Shown here: piece by piece, positions 11,617 through 21,144 of the stretch
How the letters are laid out: the number at the start of each line of letters is the position of its first letter
How positions within the stretch are numbered: the stretch's first letter is position 1
Assembly: GCF_023278565.1 (NCBI RefSeq)
Contig: NC_064677.1
Coordinates: 1,612,001 to 1,676,000, forward strand
Source of the DNA: Colletotrichum lupini
Taxonomy: Eukaryota; Ascomycota; Sordariomycetes; Glomerellales; Glomerellaceae
Length of the DNA stretch: 64,000 bases
Direction: 5' to 3'
Notes under the pieces: model-generated
What the model saw: the letters and a program-made list of their open reading frames with translations, nothing else
Told to the model about the DNA's origin: nothing
Database searches by the model: none
Program-made: the position numbers and the translations under genes

Positions 11617-13305
11617 TCACATTACTGAGCACAGATCCCCCCAATCAGTTCGTTGATCTACGAAGATGGAAAACACAGGTTGCCCTTCTAACATCCTCGT
11701 CTCCATCCCCAGGCTTAACACCACCGGTCTATCCTCAACCCGCCTACTCATACCAAACGTAATCCTCGTTTTCATAACCCCACGCTCGCTGCCAAGCTTG
11801 CGCAACTTCATCAAATCACCGCTCATTGCAGTTTGGAAAATGTGTTTCGTCTCATTTTTGTTAGCTGCAAGACACACCCAAGGATTCGCACCACCGCCAG
11901 TGAAACCACACGCGACGATAAAGTTCTGGTCAGCCGCGCCAGACGTTCGGTACTGAACGAATCCGTCAAATGTGTCCAGTCCCTGAGTGATAAACATGCG
12001 CCGGGACGAGCTCCACATGCCGTCGGGCTGGGCCTTGACAAACTCCACCCCTGGCGGCGTGGGCGGAAAGCAGAAGGCGTTCCGGTAGATGGAGTCCATG
12101 TCCCCGACGAGCGTCTCTGCCACGTCTGGCTCGAGGAACTTGCTGATGAACATCGTGTGTTTGATGCCCGGTGCGCTGTGCTCCAAACTCCAGAGCCGGC
12201 CGGTCTTCCAGCGGAGGAAGACGTTTCCACCTTGATCTCTGAGAAGAATTCCGAGGTGACGACGGCCTTGATCGCTGGATCTATGGCAACGGAGACTTAG
12301 GAAATGCGCACCGTCGGGCATGAGACTGGTTTCGGTCGTGATTTTCAAGCCTTTATTTGTGATGGCGTACTTGAGAAATTGGTGTCAGTTCTTCGAACGT
12401 TACACAGCTGACTTGATTCAGCTGAAAACTCGGGGGCAGGTCTCGAGACATACCTCGGGGTTGTACTTGATGTCGCTGCTGAGTACGATATCATTCGCTG
12501 TCTCAAAAGCCGATGGAGACATAGCCAGAATCCCAAAATAGCCCAATGGAGATTCTGCTGGTGCAGACCAAGCAAAGATGGACAAGTCGTTGGTCTCCTT
12601 GGTGATCTCTTCCTGCAGTCGGATGAACGCTCTGTTTCCCTCCCCATACAGAAGCGGCATCTTGACTCCAAAAACTCCCAAGAGACAGTACGCCAAATCT
12701 TCTTCCCTTTTGGTCATGCGCCCAGATGCCCAAGACATTCTTCTGGCAACAGGTATTGTCGTCAAAAGGCCTTCCACTCTCCCGCTTCCTGCCACGAGTA
12801 TGCTCTTGTCAATGTTTGTGCGCTGTTGGATGATATCGCACAGATCTGATCGACTTCCAATGTAGTTCCAGTCCTTATCAAAGAATTCAACCCGCGAGGG
12901 GGCGATGAGCTCCTGCAAAGTCCATCCACGAGTGAACCATTGGGAATGTTGAAGTGAAACTCCGTCAATGCCCACATCCGACAGGTACGCATAGCAGATT
13001 GAAGATCGCGCGTACCACTTGAACATGGAATTGATGGCTTCCGTCAGCTCTGTGAAATCCTGTTTGTTGATGCAACAAGTATCAACCCATGCATATTTGT
13101 AACCTTGCTGCAATGCAAGTCGACAGAAATGTTGAATCTTTTTCCATCCTTTCTTGCGCGCTATCACATCAGGCTTTCCAAAATCTTGGTAGGTTGCCTC
13201 TTCATGATCGGCTTCCCATCGGTGGGAAAGGATGGCATACGATTCAGGTATAGACAGCCCCAAGAACTCCTCAATCAGTAGGCTAGAGCAATTGAGAAGC
13301 TTCAT
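11617..13305 (-). CDS. HET (heterokaryon incompatibility) domain protein
   Basis: Member of the fungal HET-domain family, used in allorecognition-linked cell death and innate-immunity-like responses. Exons 13305-12454 and 12369-11617 (GTATGT...AAG intron, phase 0) give 534 aa. The N-terminal HET domain (about residues 22-175) shows the characteristic blocks YAILSHRW, KKIQHFCRLALQQGYKYAWVDTCCINK, AINSMFKWYARSSICYAYLSDV, and FTRGWTLQELIAPS. Typical flanking motifs follow: the RMSWASGR...TKREEDLAYCLLGVF block and PLLYGEGNRAFIRLQEEI. The C-terminal ~240 residues are not a recognised repeat (no WD, ANK or NACHT seen). The start Met fits the usual short N-terminus of the family. It lies beside the UstYa/precursor cluster, but shared function is not implied. 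Confidence 0.93.
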
Positions 13306-13838
13306 GGCGATGGGGGCACTGAGGGAATGAAGCTGGAGCGATTGGAGAATTTGAAGAGAATCGCGAAAGAAGACGACATATCAGCCCCAAATCTTACGCA
13401 CATATCAACTAGTCTTCTCTAGGAAGATCATCGTTGCAGCTCAACATAAGCTTGGAAAACTGGCACCAGGCAGACGTCCCATGGTAAGATGCCTCGTAAT
13501 CCATTGGACCATTGATGACCATAAGTGGGGCTTGAGGCTCACAAACACACAAGGTAACTGGCGAGACTATTCTATTCACTTGCCTGGGCTTTAGCTTCTT
13601 GATGTACGAAAAAGAAACCGTACCCATGTTGTGACCATGGCTGTGGTTGCCTCGCAAAGTGAGCACGCCAAGATATCAATGTAAGGTACTTTGATGCCCA
13701 TTCTGTTTCTCTCACATGTATCTTGGTTAGTGGTACACCAAGTTGAAAGCACGGCGATGTTCAAAAATTATATTTCTTCGGCCTATGATGGAATGAATGT
13801 TTTACAAGAACCTTTCTTCGCCCAAGAAACTGTTTCTC
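13306..13838. other. intergenic region between HET and UstYa-like genes
   Basis: No supported gene. The HET gene points away from this region and the UstYa-like gene points into it, so it holds the upstream region of the former and the 3' end of the latter. Confidence 0.5.
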
Positions 13839-14799
13839 CTAGTCATCGTATGGATCGCTCTTTCCGTGCTGATGGCTCTCTTTTGTCTCGCCGTAAGGGT
13901 CTTTGAATGTACTCGAGCTCGCGCTTTTGTGCTTCGCGCCCGTCTTCTCGGCCGTGATACTCTGATCTTGGTGTTTATGAGGCTTCGCGATGTGAAGCTC
14001 ATCGGAGTGAAGCGCGACACCAGCCTCGGCGGCAATGTGATCGAGAGGATCCCTCATCAAGAACATGGTCATGCAATGATTGATGTGCATGAGAGTGTCG
14101 TAGCGTTTCTCAATGACAAGCATGCCGTCCTTGCCGCAAGATGCGCCCGCGACTCCCCGAGAACAGCGCGCTGCCTCCCACATCTTGCGCCAGTAGAACA
14201 CGCAATGCACGAGATGCCATTGGTGCGTGGTAAAGAATCGAGCATATTGACCATGGCGGGCCGCCTCTGGTAATTGGCTCACTTCCTCCAGTGTCATGGG
14301 ATGCGTCTGGTTCTTGTCATGCCAGTAACCCCAGGTGTTGCCTGTTGTGTCGGGTTCGTTTGGGCCCAGAGACTCGAACTCTGCCGTTAACTCAGGAGAC
14401 CGACAGTGTGGTGGAAGCCAGGCGGCGGCAAGTGAATCGTACACGCAGCCATTCGCGCGGGCTTCTACGATTGTTTCACCACAGTTGCAAGACATGGGCT
14501 GCATTTGAGAGTTGGCTGGGGAGTCTGATGTGAGGAGAGAGTAAAGACCAAAGGCCGCCAATGACACTGTCAACAGACGACCTGCGCATAACACGGCTTG
14601 CCCAAAAACATGAAATTTGCCTCTTGCTGAGACTTGAATTCCATCTTCAACATGCGGCTCGGTATTTTCGTCTCCTGGAAGCCAAGCGTACTCCGTTTTG
14701 TCTTTGTTTGTCCATGGTACAGTAAAGATTTCGAGACTAAAGTCCTGAATTGTTAGCACAGTAGCTTCTACCCTCGTGATGCGCTTACATTTTGGACAT
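13839..14799 (-). CDS. UstYa/DUF3328-like membrane-anchored protein 1
   Basis: UstYa-family proteins act as oxidases or cyclases in fungal RiPP pathways and are anchored by one N-terminal membrane helix. Here one such segment (AVLCAGRLLTVSLAAFGLYSLL) precedes a luminal domain with the two family motifs HxxHC: HLVHC in HQWHLVHCVFYWRKMW, and HINHC in MHINHCMTMFLM. The C-terminus is a long His/Lys/Ser-rich tail. The main exon is 14736-13839. The start is tentative: a tiny first exon 14799-14789 (ATG in good context) joined by a GTAAGC...GCTAAC...TTTAG intron yields 302 aa beginning MSKILEIFTVPW. The alternative GTG-initiated frame at 14759 overlaps that branch site and is unlikely. It lies ~1.1 kb downstream of the repeat precursor on the same strand, which suggests a shared pathway. 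Sequence fit to UstYa is weaker than for the gene at 17291. Confidence 0.75.
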
Positions 14800-15934
14800 T
14801 CTTGATATATACCGTTGCTGTTTAATGCAGCTTTCTCAACATGTCCGACATCAATGAACTTCTCAAGAAAGTCGTATGTTCTTGCTAATATGTGAGGGAA
14901 AGCAGAATTAAGTCAGACGACAAGAATGTAGGGGGCCACGGGCAGGAACACCGCTCGCAGCTCCCCGTAACTTTTCACAAGAGCTAGGGTATCGCGCTCA
15001 GATTGAATTTTGTATGCCATGTACACATTCAGAAGGTGTTGCATATCTGACGCAATCCTATATCGACGCTAGGAAACATGATTTAGCGGAAGTCCGAAGG
15101 ATTCGAAGGAAGAGCACAGCTTATCGACCCCGCGAAATCGCTACATAATGTGCTTGACTTCGCCTTAAACCCCGCCTGTACCCTAAGCCCAAAACAGAAG
15201 CTCGAATGATGCGATCTACAACGTCACGGCCCGGTAGCGGGCCGTTTGTGGGCGAGATGCGGGCTGACGCTGCGTTTATGCGGCACTTTTGTTGCTGTCC
15301 ACTTACACCTATCCTACGCAATACACTGTCGCATTCGCAAGTTGCGGCTCGAAAGTAACTTAAGTTTCGCTTCACTCATCATTGAAGATTTTGCCAAGCT
15401 TCCTCTAGGATGCATTTGCTCAAACGATGGTACGGAAGGGGAATCTCGTATTCCTGATCTGAATGATGCTTTATGATAGCACCCATCCGGACAAAGACTG
15501 TGATCAGAAAGGCTCAGCGTTCGAGCTTTGCCTGGATGCGGATGCCTAGCCAACGAAGAGGAACGAGCGTCCGGCACGACTGCGTGGTAATTAGTAGAAT
15601 CAATTCGCCTGATATCAACCATCCTTGGCTGCTCTCGAGTGAGTGAATAAGTACCAAATAGGAAAATGATTTGGGCTGGATAAGGTACATTACTTTCTGA
15701 GACGCGGTTACCAGCTGAGCATTCTAGTTGCAACAAGTATTAATGAGCGTATTCTAGCAACCAGACTTAACCCTTCCAGCTCCAGGTTCTTACTCTACAG
15801 GTCCACCCCACTCTTCAACGTCGAAGCCATGATACATGAAGGTTTCTGACTCGAGACCTGCTACATGTCCCCCGTGTTCCAGATCTGTACTTCCAGAAAT
15901 ATGGTACTTAGAGCATGCCACAACCATCGCCTGT
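14800..15934. other. region between UstYa-like gene 1 and the precursor gene
   Basis: About 1.1 kb without a convincing gene. An open minus-strand frame at 15736-15314 lacks domain, signal peptide or plausible splice context and was not accepted. Confidence 0.45.
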
Positions 15935-16379
15935 TTAAGGGTAGAAGGGAATTGCCTCAGCTTCCGCATCGGCGGAGCGCTTTGGGTAGAAAGGGATGGC
16001 CTCAGCCTCAGCCTCCGCGCCCCTCTTAGGATAGAATGGAATGGCTTCAGCTTCGGCATCAGCACCTCTCTTGGGGTAGAAAGGGATCGCTTCGGCTTCC
16101 GCATCAGCATCCCTCTTCGGGTAGAAAGGAATAGCTTCCGCCTCGGCGTCAGCACCGCGTTTGGGGTAGAAGGGAATGGCCTCGGCTTCCGCGTCTGCTC
16201 CTCGCTTAGGGTAAAACGGGATGGCTTCAGCCTCCGCATCTGCTCCTCGCTTAGGGTAAAAGGGAATTGCCTCGGCTTCAGCGTCGGCTCCGCGCTTGGG
16301 GTAGAAGGGAATAGCCTCCGCCTCTGCATCAGCTCCCCTCTTTGGGTAGAAGGGAATAGCTTCAGCTTCGGCATCTGCT
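15935..16379 (-). repeat. 45-bp in-frame tandem repeat, ten units
   Basis: Coding minisatellite inside the precursor gene. The unit encodes 15 residues with a Kex2 KR site, an acidic X-Ala spacer and an IPFYP core. Copies differ mostly at synonymous positions, so they are not very recent duplicates. Confidence 0.95.
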
Positions 16380-16534
16380 CTTCTGACATCTTAAACAGGT
16401 AGCTCAAGTCAGTCGTCTTCTTACTAGTTACTCAGGTAGTTTGTTGAAGCGCTTGCTGTCTTCCAAGATCACATACCGAGAGGGGCGGCAGCCACGAGGC
16501 CAATTGCAGCAAGAATGAGGTACTGAGCACGCAT
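15935..16534 (-). CDS. Kex2-processed repeat precursor, candidate dikaritin-type RiPP precursor
   Basis: A secreted precursor peptide of 170 aa. Exon 1 (16534-16477) encodes a signal peptide, MRAQYLILAAIGLVAAAPL. An 87-nt GTATGT...TTTAAG intron follows. Exon 2 (16389-15935) encodes ten tandem units of 15 aa (45 bp) of the form GADAEAEAIPFYPKR; the tenth ends at IPFYP followed by TAA. All ten IPFYP cores are identical in protein although Ile, Pro, Phe and Tyr codons vary, which implies selection on the peptide. Unit starts vary (R, G, D or S) and one spacer has E for D. KR is a Kex2 site, and the alternating X-Ala spacer (GA-DA-EA-EA) is the kind removed by Ste13-like dipeptidyl aminopeptidase. 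This layout matches precursors of ustiloxin/phomopsin/asperipin-class RiPPs, and UstYa-like genes flank it. An alpha-type mating pheromone is the alternative, but the core lacks the Trp and Cys usual in Sordariomycete pheromones. A TATATGG-like element lies about 90 bp upstream of the start. Confidence 0.9.
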
Positions 16535-17290
16535 TGTGACTTTCTACTGGGCGTGATTGATAAGAGAGACGTTGGTAGGACTTGGAGATGGCTAGTTCAA
16601 GAGAAAGTCTGGAGGCCGTTCCCTGTATATGGTATTTGAAGAAAAGTCGCCTTTGACCTAATTGACGCCTAAATCACGCATCATCTGAGATAAGTCGAAG
16701 CTGTGTCCTCCTTGTACGGACTTTAGCCGCCAGTGACGAAAACTTGCCTGGAAGCACGAAGAAGTCGGGCGGGATCGCGTCAGTCCGGACGCTCGATTAC
16801 CACTTACACGTACGGAATGTCGGTCTCCTGCAGCTGCAGCCAAAAGGTCACAAAGATGTTGACAACCGGGTAGAGACTGTTACAAACGAGGAAGGTTGCA
16901 TCGGATGCTTCGAGATGGGCAATGGAGTTCACGACATCAAGATCAGCTACCCAGACGTTTCACCGACATGCCAAGCCAGACGACGGATTCGAAGGATCTC
17001 TCTGCGTCATGTAGTGGAGTTGTAGGAGTTGGTAGTTGTAGTCCCGCTCGCCTCCTCTTATCTTTCAGGCAGGTACTTAGACATCCAAGCTTTCGAGTGC
17101 AATGGGGAGGGTGTTTACCTCACATGAATTGATTGGGCAAGCTGATTTTACTCAATCGCTTGCTTATGCTGACTACCTTGAACGAAGCGATGACACCTTC
17201 CCTCCGTTCGATAGCAGACTCCCTTCACTTCTGTGACCTACTTGCTAGACTTCCTATCTTCTCGCACATGAGTTGTTGAAATACAGGACC
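16535..17290. other. divergent promoter region of precursor and UstYa-like gene 2
   Basis: The precursor reads leftward and the second UstYa-like gene rightward from this 756-bp region, so it probably holds both promoters. Small open frames are present but unsupported. Confidence 0.55.
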
Positions 17291-18327
17291 ATGATGAATG
17301 AAATATACCGATCATCAACAGTCTCATCGGAAGCTTCACATACAGAAGATGGTCTCTCGGGATGTTTCGAAGAGAATGAGGACCCCGAAAAGACTCTACT
17401 GCCTCACATGGACACCAAGGCAGGATCTCGAAGTGTTGGGAAGGATACTTCATTGTTGAAGCTCTGCAGTAAAAGGCTATCTCTAGTGACTTTCCTCAAC
17501 ATTTCACTCTTTGTCGCCTCTTTCACTTTGTGGCTATGGCCTGCACCGTTGAGGCATCCTATGAAGACCCAGGACTATTGGAAAAGAACCTCCTTTTACT
17601 GTGAGTACCCAAGCTGTCAAAAGCCTTTCAGCCCGATATGCTAAGTAGACGTTCAAGCACCGATACTTGAGCGCTTCGATATACCAAAAATCAGCAGAGT
17701 GACGAACGGCACTTTATATGACACGAATCCGCCCTCAGTCTTTCGCCAGCGAATTGGCAAAGAAGCCGATAGGGAGTGGCATCGTATCGGTGACCATGTC
17801 TGGCCTCTCGTCATTGGGGAAGCGGATGTGAGGCAACTTGGAAAGGACCCACGAGTCGCTGTCAAGATTCCAGAAGTTCTTGGCTACGGTTCAGATGCAT
17901 ATATTGCGCAAACAGAAGTTTTCCATCACCTCCACTGCTTAGATATGCTGCGCAGGGAAATATCATACGAGCATTGTAAGTTTCTCGATATGAAGTGAGT
18001 ACGCACTTCTGACTCCTGAGTATAGACTATGAGCCCAAAGAGGGACCTTGGCCAGGAGGAGCTCAGCATCAAGCCCACATCGGCCACTGTTTCGATATCC
18101 TTGCCCAAGCAATCAAGTGCACCGGGTCGGTGGACATGATAACTTTCAACTGGATTGAAAATTGGGAGCAACCATTCCCAGATTTTATGAATCACAAAGT
18201 GTGCCGTGACTTTGACGCCTTATTGGGCTGGGTCAATGAGAACTCCATGGACCCGAAGGTCTTTCAACAAATGAAAGCGCCTCCGCCTGGGTGGCCTGTC
18301 ATGCCAGAGCCAGGCCCGGCATCGTGA
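17291..18327 (+). CDS. UstYa/DUF3328 family protein 2 (RiPP cyclisation oxidase type)
   Basis: A typical UstYa-family protein. In ustiloxin-type pathways such proteins are required for oxidative cyclisation of the core peptide. Exons 17291-17600, 17658-17975 and 18026-18327 give 309 aa, with frames preserved over GTGAGT...AAG and GTAAGT...TATAG introns. A cytoplasmic tail of ~65 residues is followed by one membrane helix (LVTFLNISLFVASFTLWLW). The luminal domain starts at YSPILERFDI and includes TNPPSVFRQRIGKEADREW. It carries both HxxHC motifs: VFHHLHCLDMLRR and HIGHCFDILAQAIKC. The ending is Pro-rich (PPPGWPVMPEPG). It is divergent to the precursor gene and upstream of the DOPA-dioxygenase-like gene. 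Either Met at 17291 or the next codon could be the start. The family call is secure; participation in this pathway is inferred from position. Confidence 0.92.
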
Positions 18328-18644
18328 TAATTCTGAGGTGGCGAAGGACTCTTGGGAATCATTGTATACAGTCACATAGTAAAACACCAAGGAATATTTT
18401 GATGATAGTCTTGTTGCAGTATGGTTTGCTGTGGTCAACTCGGGCTTTGTTTACATCCGATCCTAGCCGCTTTCTACTCATTGTGTCGGCGCACGTGAGA
18501 ATCGATTTGATTGCGTGATTAAGCGGCTAATGCTCCGCACTTTGGCCTCGAGCCATCCCGTCGGCTAGGCTTGAATCATGAACTTGTCAAACTTATGAAG
18601 GAACAACATTAGCCATCAGCAAGAACATCTCGCAGCGACTCATC

Positions 18645-19426
18645 ATGACCATGGTTACCCAATCTACGCCTCCGACCCCGCAGACGGATCTGAAGACGGT
18701 GGTCGAAGCTCGGACTCGGGAATGGCATTTCCACATTTACTTCCTCCTACAGTCCCCGACTGAGACTTCTGCTGCCCTTGCTCTTCGTGATGCTGTTTTG
18801 AGATTGCGACGCGACGGTAGGTTTGAAAGACGACTCTCACCTGGACGAGATTGTTTGAATCATTGCTGATACCCACGGTTAGGCGCGTTCGTTGCTGTCC
18901 CACTATTCAGGGTCAACGAATTTCCTATCGGACCACACCCAGCGGGATCTTATGAGAGTAAGTAGTGCCAAAGTTCATCTGCATGTAAGTATGAGACAAA
19001 GAGCTCGATTGACCAAAAGTTCGCATGTAGTCTGGGTTCCCGACTCCTCGTTTTCTGACGTCTTTTTCTACTTGGCGGCAAACCGAGGTAACTTAAGGTA
19101 AGACCAGAATCAGTAATTGCTTTAACTAATCATGCTGTCTTGATGCTTACATGTGCTCAAAACTTAGTGTCCTCGTACACCCATTGACATCGAGTCAACG
19201 TCGAGATCATGAGACAAGGAATGCCTGGATGGGTACTCCGTGGCCTATTTACCTTGACAGCTTGCCATCCGATGGCGATGTTCCTCTTCAATATCCCGAA
19301 CTGGGTCTTGGTTGGTCCACTTCGCCGGAGCAGGAGATATCCTTGGAGGAAAGGTTGAGTAGGGGTGCAAAGGTTGAGGCTCTGTTAGCTGATGACCCAG
19401 AGGCTGCGCCTGCGCCTAAGGATTGA
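18645..19426 (+). CDS. DOPA 4,5-dioxygenase-like extradiol ring-cleavage enzyme
   Basis: Resembles the fungal DOPA 4,5-dioxygenase family, which opens the catechol ring of DOPA (betalain-type and muscaflavin chemistry). Four exons, 18645-18816, 18883-18957, 19031-19097 and 19168-19426, give 190 aa, close to the usual family size. Splicing assembles the conserved His-rich blocks: WHFHIYF near the N-terminus, GPHPAGSYEIWVPDSSF, LAANRGNLSVLVHPLT, and RRDHETRNAWMG. There is no signal peptide, so a cytosolic enzyme is expected. It starts 317 bp after UstYa-like gene 2 on the same strand. If it belongs to that cluster, the target could be an oxidised tyrosine derived from the IPFYP core, but no tyrosinase is visible in the window. 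Substrate is unproven; the family also contains uncharacterised members. Confidence 0.88.
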
Positions 19427-20168
19427 GAGTTTCTCAGCTCCGACAGTGCGCGCCAATTACAATGCTAAGGTAACTTGATACCGTTCGGATTTCGCCTCAC
19501 TGAAGTATGAGAAACTTCCAAGCGATGTCGCTTCGTGATGTGGGTCGTGGATTGTAAGAACCTCGGAGCACGTGTGACATAGAAAAGTAATCAAATACAA
19601 GCCCTTGATGATTGTCTTCGAAAGCCATAAGCCGTGTACGAATTCGCCGCACTTCCAGTCTGTCATACCTATCACTCGGACACGCCGGCCACGGCCAACT
19701 AGGACGTATGGCAGGACCAATGAGTTGTCAACTTGTCCACTGCTGTTAGATGAATGAGTGGATTGCTCTCAGTCTGCTGCCCGAATTGTGCGACTATCAA
19801 CTGTCAAGTTCGGATAGCATCTCGACCAAAAGGAAGTACACAGGCGAGTCGCAGAGTTTGCCTTGTTACAGAGATGTTTGCTCAAGTCTGCTGTTCTTGT
19901 AGCACGTCGCGTGGGACGAGATGGCATATGTCCAGTACGCACGCTATATATTACGCCATCCCGCGAACTATGTGATGTTCGCGATAGTCTTCAACGAATC
20001 TTGCCTACTTTGGATGACTTTTCTTAGAATTCGTAACATTCACCAGAAGCACATCCATGACAAATCGAGTAAGTCTCCGCCTTGACTTAGAATAGAATGA
20101 CATTTATCTTGAATTGACTGACTCTAAACCCGCCAGACAACTATACAATAACAATAACGTCTCTAAAC
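19427..20168. other. intergenic region, no supported gene
   Basis: No coding or RNA feature could be supported between the dioxygenase-like gene and the small secreted protein. Confidence 0.5.
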
Positions 20169-20519
20169 ATGAAAAGCGCCGTAATCATTGTCGCCGTGGT
20201 ACTCACCCAAACGTCATTGGCCGCCTTTTGTGCAGCGTCCGCATATCTTGGGGCAGGACGACCTGGTAGCTGTACCGGACAAAATCTGGGCCATGGGAAT
20301 TCGTCTCGACCAGGGGTTAGCGAGTGCTTCGAGGCAATCAATGGTGCTTGTGGGCTGGTAACAGATCGAACAACTGGGGGAGGTTGTAATTGCACTATCA
20401 ATTTCTTCTCTGGAGGGGATTGCAATCGCACTTCCGTGGGGTCTTTGCGCTGTAACAGGGTTGGTGCATCACTGCAAGTCAACTTTGATCACTTCAATAT
20501 TCGCTGCCCCAGGGATTGA
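20169..20519 (+). CDS. small cysteine-rich secreted protein (hypothetical, effector-like)
   Basis: A 116-residue open frame without introns. Residues 1-18 form a clear signal peptide (MKSAVIIVAVVLTQTSLA). The mature part has nine cysteines, is rich in Gly, Asn and Ser, and contains a CNC motif within GGGCNCTINF and NxT/S sites. No domain is recognised. Size, secretion and cysteine content resemble fungal effector candidates or antimicrobial-type proteins, but no function can be assigned. A short related sequence about 270 bp downstream (near 20641-20675) looks like a decayed duplicate of the GGGCNCTI segment. Confidence 0.7.
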   Translation: MKSAVIIVAVVLTQTSLAAFCAASAYLGAGRPGSCTGQNLGHGNSSRPGVSECFEAINGACGLVTDRTTGGGCNCTINFFSGGDCNRTSVGSLRCNRVGASLQVNFDHFNIRCPRD

Positions 20520-21144
20520 AGTGCAGAAAAGAGAATTTACTACGATTGCCTACACTAATTGAGTTGACTAGATTCCAGCCTAATCTGAACTTGATCTCGC
20601 CATAAGTACATTAACGGAGTAGGTAGGGCATACCTACCTTACCGTTGGGAGGAGGTTGTAATCGTTCTATCAGAATCAGTGCTTAATAACGCAAACATCA
20701 TATTCAAATTGGAATCGTTTTGAGTGCGCGACCATAGAATGCGGTCTTCAGCGGGTGGCCATCGGCGGCTGCAGTGGCCGGACATCACCACTAGCGTTGC
20801 CCAGGGCCCAGCTCCAGGCCCGTGTGCGCCTAGATGCAGCGCCTCTACTAACCTTCTCACTGTTTTGCCATTAGTTTTAGATGGATCAGATGGTCAAAGA
20901 GAGAACCGACATGCAGAGAAGAGCGAATAAACCCAAGCGAAATATACACTTTAGGAAGAATACAGAGTTAATATTTTCATGCACGCTGCGTTTACTTCTT
21001 GTGTCTGTACGCTAGAAGTTGAGGTATAATAGTAGAGTGAACAATAGTGTAGAAATATCCCCTCCAAGAGGATCGCCATAGAGTTCCTCATTTACAGTGA
21101 TAGTCCCCATCCCATAGCGAGCAGCTACTGAGAGTGACACCTGC
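20520..21144. other. intergenic region with a decayed duplicate fragment
   Basis: Bases near 20641-20675 resemble the GGGCNCT-coding stretch of the preceding secreted-protein gene (GGAGGTTGTAAT followed by CNNTCTATCA), without an open frame. Nothing else is supported. Confidence 0.4.

Noticed and set aside
14737..14788. Use of the CAG at the end of CTAACAATTCAG as acceptor for UstYa-like gene 1
   Set aside because: It lies too close to the branch adenosine and gives a stop or no start codon upstream; the following TTTAG keeps an ATG-led frame.
15314..15736. Open minus-strand frame of 140 codons between UstYa-like gene 1 and the precursor
   Set aside because: No domain, signal peptide, membrane helix or splice context.
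15935..16379. 45-bp repeats as a CRISPR array or neutral minisatellite
   Set aside because: The units are in frame, encode an invariant core with synonymous variation, and follow a signal peptide and a proper intron.
15935..16534. Precursor as an alpha-type mating pheromone gene
   Set aside because: The processing sites fit, but the IPFYP core lacks the Trp/Cys-containing sequence expected in Sordariomycetes, and UstYa-like genes flank it. Kept only as an alternative.
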